NCBI GenBank assembly: GCA_910890315.1
Contig: CAJVGD010000046.1
Coordinates: 744,001-808,000 of the forward strand
DNA: 64,000 bases
Direction of reading: 5' to 3'
DNA from: Serendipita indica DSM 11827
Taxonomy: Eukaryota; Basidiomycota; Agaricomycetes; Sebacinales; Serendipitaceae
A model generated the notes under the pieces. The model saw only the letters and a program-made list of their open reading frames with translations. It did not search any database and was not told the origin of the DNA. Position numbers and translations under genes: made by a program. Each line of letters opens with the position of its first letter. The stretch's first letter is position 1. Below are positions 59,584 through 64,000 of this stretch, piece after piece.

Positions 59584-60303
59584 CGGGCGGCCACAATTGA
59601 ATTTCGTTGCCAGCATCTGCGCGCCATTTGAGTCTCGTCCGCCTTACGGAGACTATCCATCAGACCGCTTTCATAGGTCATCCATTCAAATTACGTGGGC
59701 GTGTCCAAACCTTGACCACACTCCCGCCTTGCGTGGGAGACAAGCGCCGCAATTGTCGACAAACGGAGGCCTATCACCGTCACCATCTCCGCGGCATTTC
59801 CATTTCTACTCGCGCCTTGAGATATGACGGAGGCCAGCAAGAGAGTGGAAGAAATACGGGACAAACCATATACAAGCAATGCACGCAATACATATATTAT
59901 TACCCTGGCAGTGGCCATCTATTCAAAGTATACATTTGCTTCAATACTCAAGAGACGCCCACTGGAACCTGTCAGACCGTATTGAGGCTTCCCGAAGAGG
60001 CGCCCTGACTTCCCCTTGACTTCGCCATTGACCGAATATCATTATTTATTTATTTCTCGATTTCCTATACGTTGAGTCAACTGAGCGACTGACAAGGCGT
60101 CCCCGTTGAGCCTGAGCATTCGAGATGAATGATGGCAGACGCGATCAGAAATGATGCCACTGTTCTCAACCCCGTCCTGCAGGCGGACAGTGTGAGTGAC
60201 GTGCCCTTACATGGAATCAGTGGGTCTTTGGCTACATGAAGCCCGAGGACAACTGCAGGGATTGGGGCAGTCTCTAGCTAAAAGACGTCAATATCACGAC
60301 AAA
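59584..60303. other. Intergenic, F-box gene to GNAT gene (convergent)
   Basis: Only short overlapping open frames on the plus strand (59597-60008) with no recognisable content. Consistent with 3' untranslated sequence of the two convergent genes. Confidence 0.4.
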
Positions 60304-61303
60304 TCAGACAAAGCTCTTGAATATGATGTGTGCGTCGACGTAGTACTCTTCGTCCATGCCGTCCGATTCTCGCTTCCGAACCCGCTTTCCTGCGCCCGGT
60401 ACAAGACCGATACGAGTGAAGCCTAGTTTGTCCCAGATCTTGATACTTGCAGGATTGTCTGCGTAGACGAGGTTGAAGACGGAGCCGCGATAGCCGAGAA
60501 GAGGCGCATAGTGCAGGAAGGATTCCCCTAGTGCGTAGCCCAAGCCTCGTCCGCGTACAGACGCAAGTGTAACGAATCCAGCATTGCATATCTATGCGGT
60601 ATGTTATACTATTATATGCCAAATACCACTGTGTGGACGTACGTGGGATGAGTGGCCGGGATAGTTTGGCTTAATCTATCAGCTGGTTAGTGATCCTCCA
60701 TAGCATTCGAATTTATGGATCGCTTACATAGTAAAAACCAGCCACAGCGTCTTTCCATTCTCTGTTACCCCTCGCCTGTTCGATTGTATCTCTGGGCACG
60801 TTTATTTCAACGAGTCCAACACCCACAAAGACGTCTCTCGCAAAGAAATATGCTTTAAACTCTTCTTCTGTCATCCCCGCTTCTTGTGGATACGTCCTCG
60901 CGATATCGCGCTCCAACTCGGCTGCAAATTCTGCATACAAGACTGCGAGGAGCTCTTTTGGGGTACTTGCAAGAGTCAAATGATAGACAGAGATGTGCGT
61001 CCAGCTAGCCGATGGAGTATTTAATGTCGAAGGTGTGGCCTGTGTGCTCTGTCGCGGACGAAGCGCATATACAGTCAAAGGAAGAGGTTCCTTGTTCTCA
61101 GCAACCGGTTTGAGTGCGCCATATGCTGACATCAGAAGCAAAGTAACAGAAGGTGCGTCGAAGAACGGTCCAAACTAATCTTGGCTCATGAACCTGACAA
61201 AGATCCTACCAACATGCTTTGGAGAGAGATATTTACTTTGTATATCAGAATGAACGTTCGTGGACGCTCTCCACCAATTTGGACAGCTTGGACCCTGACC
61301 ATC
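60304..61303 (-). CDS. GNAT-family N-acetyltransferase
   Basis: Exons: 61303-61238 (MVRVQAVQIGGERPRTFILIYK), then from 61175 FGPFFDAPSVTLLLMSAYGALKP to DAVAGFYY. A short exon IKPNYPGHSSH and the last exon ICNAGFVTLASVRGRGLGYAL to IIFKSFV follow, with stop at 60304. RGRGLGYA is the acetyl-CoA pyrophosphate-binding motif A (R-x-x-G-x-G/A). NLVYADNPASIKIWDKLGFTRIG is motif B with the Asn-Pro-Ala and the Tyr/Leu-Gly-Phe turn. The family acetylates small molecules or protein N-termini; the substrate is unknown. The start at 61303 is the first ATG after a stop in frame; an extra 5' exon in 61440-61700 cannot be excluded because that stretch is open on both strands. Confidence 0.78.
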
Positions 61304-61861
61304 CCAGCGAAAGATTTTGGCTCGACACTAGACTTGCATTGTAGTAAACAAACTACTGCACATGATCAAGTCCGAGGAGCTCGATCCGCTTTCTCGTCTT
61401 CGCCGGATGTTGTTCAGCCTCTGCTGGCACGCTAGTCAACAGCGGGTTCAAAGTGTAAAATCACTTTGCAGGTATCCAAGCGGCACCAATGGCGCTCCAT
61501 GAATCACCGTACGCTCTCAATGCCATCGCCGACCATGGAGCAGCCGTATGGTCCGTTTCTAAGAAAAGCTCTCTCCCGCCAGCTTCCGTGTCGACATTTC
61601 GATTCCTCAAACGGGTGCTGGCTTCTCCGGATGTAAACGCCGTGCCAGCGTTAGGACCGCCGTTGCCATTTGCCGCAGGCCGTCGAACGTTTGGTCACCA
61701 GAGGTATGTTTGTCGCGTTATATAAAGCCCATTGTCCTGTTTCTTACTTGTTTCCCCAGATCCTCGTCTCTTCTCATTTTCGTACTCATCGAGTCCCTCC
61801 GAGTGTTACTCCATCCATCGTTAGATCAGCCTCATTCTTTACGACATACACCCTCTTGATC
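61304..61861. other. Divergent intergenic region, GNAT / RNase T2
   Basis: Frames are open on both strands over 61440-61725 and read as mirror images of each other, so neither is convincing. CT-rich sequence just before 61862 (around 61740-61830) fits the RNase promoter or leader. Confidence 0.35.
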
Positions 61862-63116
61862 ATGCCCGCTTTCCAAACCGTTGTGCTCCTCCTTGGTGTT
61901 ACCGGAGCCAGCATCCTTCAGGCCAACGCTCACCAGCCCTTCATGCCCGTGGCTCTACGACCAATCCAACTGCTCCAAACACTGCGCAGTGCGCCTCTGA
62001 AGCAGATATTCTTAGCTGCTCAGACAAGGTATGCCCTCTGCCTGCCCTGTGTGACAAACTGATAACCTAACCCTTCTAGACTGTCACCAATACCTGTTGC
62101 AGCCCGACTCCTGGTGGACTCATTCTGCAAACGCAGGTATGTATTCTTAGCCTCCGTTCTCTCGAGAGTTGACCTCTCGCTAGTTTTGGGATACGTACAC
62201 TGGCCTCGAGTCCCAAGGGAAGCTTCTTCCCAAGGGTAACTGGACTATCCATGGGCTCTGGCCGGATAATTGCGACGGTAAGCCACTCGCTGAGCAGTGG
62301 ACGGTGTACAGCGCTCACTATCCAAACAGGAAGCTGGGAATCTTATTGTGACTTTGAGAGGCAGTATGACGAGGATCCAAGGTCATTAAAGCTACGAAAT
62401 GAAGACGGACATTACTCACTCTTTGATTAGTCCCAAACAGGTCCGTGGAAAGACCGTTCCGCCTTACTCTGGCCCCGGCGTAGACACCTTTATTACGGAC
62501 GTGAGCAACTCCTTTTTCCCTTGGAGGGTCACTAACAATCGTCAAGTTTGGGCGCAATGACCTCCTGAGGTTCATGAAGAAATTCTGGGTTTCAAAAGGC
62601 AGCTCTGATGCGAGCTTCTGGGCCCATGAGTGTGAGTCTTGCTTCTCTGGGAAAGAACGCCTCGTCTGAGTACTCTCAGTCTCCAAGCACGGCACCTGCT
62701 TCTCGACCTTTGACACGAAATGCTACGACAACTACAAGCCACACGAGGATGTCATCAACTTTTTTGACACTGTCTCGCAGGCTTACCTCAAAGTATGTAC
62801 TCGCATGGATACTTCTAGCCGTCTAACCCTTGCTCAGTATCCAACTTACAAATGGCTTGAAGCTGCAAACATTGTACCATCCAACTCGACGACTTACACG
62901 CTCAAGGATATGGAAAGCGCACTCGAATCGGCCAGTGGCGCGCTTCCTTACCTCGGATGTCGTGGAAATGTGCTCTCCGAGGTCTGGTACTACTCGCACG
63001 CCAAGGGCATGGTCCAGGATCTCCAGCTAACTCCGGTCAAATCCACAACTAAATCAAAGTGCCCCGCAACTGGAATCCGGTATCCCCAACGCTCGAGTGG
63101 ATCCGAGCAAGCTTAG
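61862..63116 (+). CDS. Secreted RNase T2
   Basis: A many-exon gene. The signal peptide begins MPAFQTVVLLLGVTG. Cys-rich N-terminal blocks follow (AQCASEADILSCSDK, TVTNTCCSPTPGGLILQTQ), then FWDTYTGLESQGK. Both catalytic segments are present: CAS I TIHGLWPDNCDG and CAS II FSKHGTCFSTF, each with its essential His. Later come YPTYKWLEAANIVPS, PYLGCRGNVLSEVWYYSHAKG and a short Lys/Ser-rich tail, stop at 63114-63116. T2 enzymes cleave RNA non-specifically outside the cell or in the vacuole. One oddity: the frame of the signal peptide and that of the first mature stretch (NPTAPNTAQC) differ by one step between about 61885 and 61950, so either a ~41-nt intron is removed or a base is in error. Confidence 0.9.
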
Positions 63117-63205
63117 ATGATCGCGCATCATGTATCTTCAAATGCGAATAGATTTGTGACGAGACTAAACTGGGCTGGATAGATAAACGATATGAGATGT
63201 GGTGT

Positions 63206-64000
63206 TTAGAATGCCACCTCGATGCTCCAGTCGTTGACAATTTTGACCGCAGGATCGCGGATCCGCAGAATGGTTGCTGTTCCTTCGCTACTGCTCTTTG
63301 CAGCTGCCCCCTCTGTAAATTCCCATTCAATCTCCGCTCCACCCACAGACACCTTGGTCGGCCTCGACTTGAGTCCGTAGACAAGCACATTCTCGACTCT
63401 AACACCCTGGATCGCGTCTCTGAACGCATTAGGTGCCTGAGATCCAAAAGGTACAACATCCACGCCGTCGACCACGTTCTTGCCTCCCTGGAGTGCCGCC
63501 ATATCTTCACTGGTGATCTTGAGGGGACCTTTGGCAACCTTGGACGCAGTAAACTTGCGCCATACGAGATGACCCTTTTCGTATTCGTACGAGTTTCCAT
63601 CATCAAGGTACAGCTCTCCTTCTGCTTGCTCGGAAGCGTCGAGTGCAATTCGAAGTGTGAACGGGTCGCGTGCCATCAGTGCAGACGAGCGACGCGGGCG
63701 CTCACGCGTTGGGATGATGGATCCACCTCGGATGAGAAGTGGAACCTGATACAGCGTAGCAGGAACAGTCACGTTGGTTCCGGAGCGCTTCCCTCGGTAG
63801 ATCTTGGCCGTGAAGTAGTTATAATATGGCTTCGAAACGTCAGTCTATATATTCTCGCTAGGCATTATAGGCATACCTGCGCCTCTGCAAGATATATTTG
63901 GGTCTCTGCGATTCCTGGTGCGGTCACGGGCTTGACAAGTAGACCAGAGGAGCCGATATAGTATTGCTCGTCCAAGGAGAAGCCTTTTGGATCGTGCGGG
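63206..64000 (-). CDS. ROT2: Glucosidase II alpha subunit (GH31), 3' end
   Basis: The C-terminal part of a GH31 alpha-glucosidase that enters from beyond the window. It reads DPKGFSLDEQYYIGSSGLLVKPV, TAPGIAETQIYLAEAQ and, after a short intron, PYYNYFTAKIYRGKR. It continues VTVPATLYQVPLLIRGGSI, IPTRERPRRSSALMARDPF and GELYLDDGNSYEYEKG to the stop at 63206. The LLIRGGSIIPTRER block with MARDPFTL is typical of the ER enzyme that trims the two inner glucoses of N-glycans in the calnexin cycle. The catalytic Asp region lies outside. The intron is either 32 nt (63876-63845) or 47 nt, depending on which AG is used. Confidence 0.9.

Noticed and set aside
61440-61725. Possible 5' exon of the GNAT gene or separate gene
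   Set aside because: Both strands are open over the same bases and read as complementary codon patterns, so neither can be preferred without transcripts.

Overview
The window reads as nuclear DNA of a filamentous basidiomycete. Genes are compact, sit on both strands and are cut by many 45-60 nt introns (GTRNGT donors, short YAG acceptors). The gene set (AP-3 delta, Cdc24 with a PB1 tail, Hrd3, an Agaricomycete-type DUF6533 membrane protein, F-box proteins, a secreted RNase T2) fits Agaricomycetes. A Rhizoctonia/Ceratobasidium-type genome is my best guess, but this is inference from family flavour, not from a marker gene. About 27 genes are supported, nearly all spliced, plus one U2 snRNA gene. 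I see no rRNA, tRNA, CRISPR or intact transposon.

Layout. 0-6.3 kb: the 5' end of an alpha/beta-hydrolase of the kind fused to fungal NLRs, a decayed BTB fragment, a BTB protein and the arginine-specific carbamoyl-phosphate synthase large chain. 6.5-11.2 kb: the poly(A)-RNA zinc-finger protein Nab2 divergent from a Rab5 GTPase, then an unknown six-helix membrane protein. 11.3-15.8 kb: Hrd3/SEL1L (ERAD), the U2 snRNA gene and ribosomal protein L22. 16.1-24.4 kb: an F-box protein, a Bor1/SLC4 anion transporter, exportin Cse1 and an NFKBIL1-like protein.

24.5-28.9 kb holds the most unusual locus: three same-strand genes for secreted Pro/Ser/Gly(/His)-rich repeat proteins. Each starts with a 19-residue signal peptide encoded by a 57-nt first exon, with an intron directly after Pro19, and each has a TATA box at a similar distance. 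The first carries Lys-Arg sites between four ~43-residue repeats, as in Kex2-processed repeat proteins. The second is frameshifted in this sequence.

29.7-46.6 kb is a dense block: a TPX2-like spindle protein divergent from a DEK_C/SWIB protein, Mo25/Hym1 divergent from Cdc24 (both polarity factors), a nuclear-looking unknown protein, AP-3 delta and a DUF6533 protein. 46.6-53.7 kb is about 7 kb with no convincing gene, only scattered coding-like scraps. 53.7-64 kb: a Pcl-type cyclin followed by a long pyrimidine-rich stretch, a large F-box protein, a GNAT acetyltransferase, RNase T2 and the 3' end of glucosidase II alpha.

Functional threads are ER quality control (Hrd3, glucosidase II), endosomal/vacuolar traffic (Rab5, AP-3), polarity and cell cycle (Cdc24, Mo25, cyclin, TPX2) and nuclear RNA/transport (Nab2, U2, Cse1). 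I see no sign that these are co-regulated. The repeat-protein cluster is the only true family cluster.
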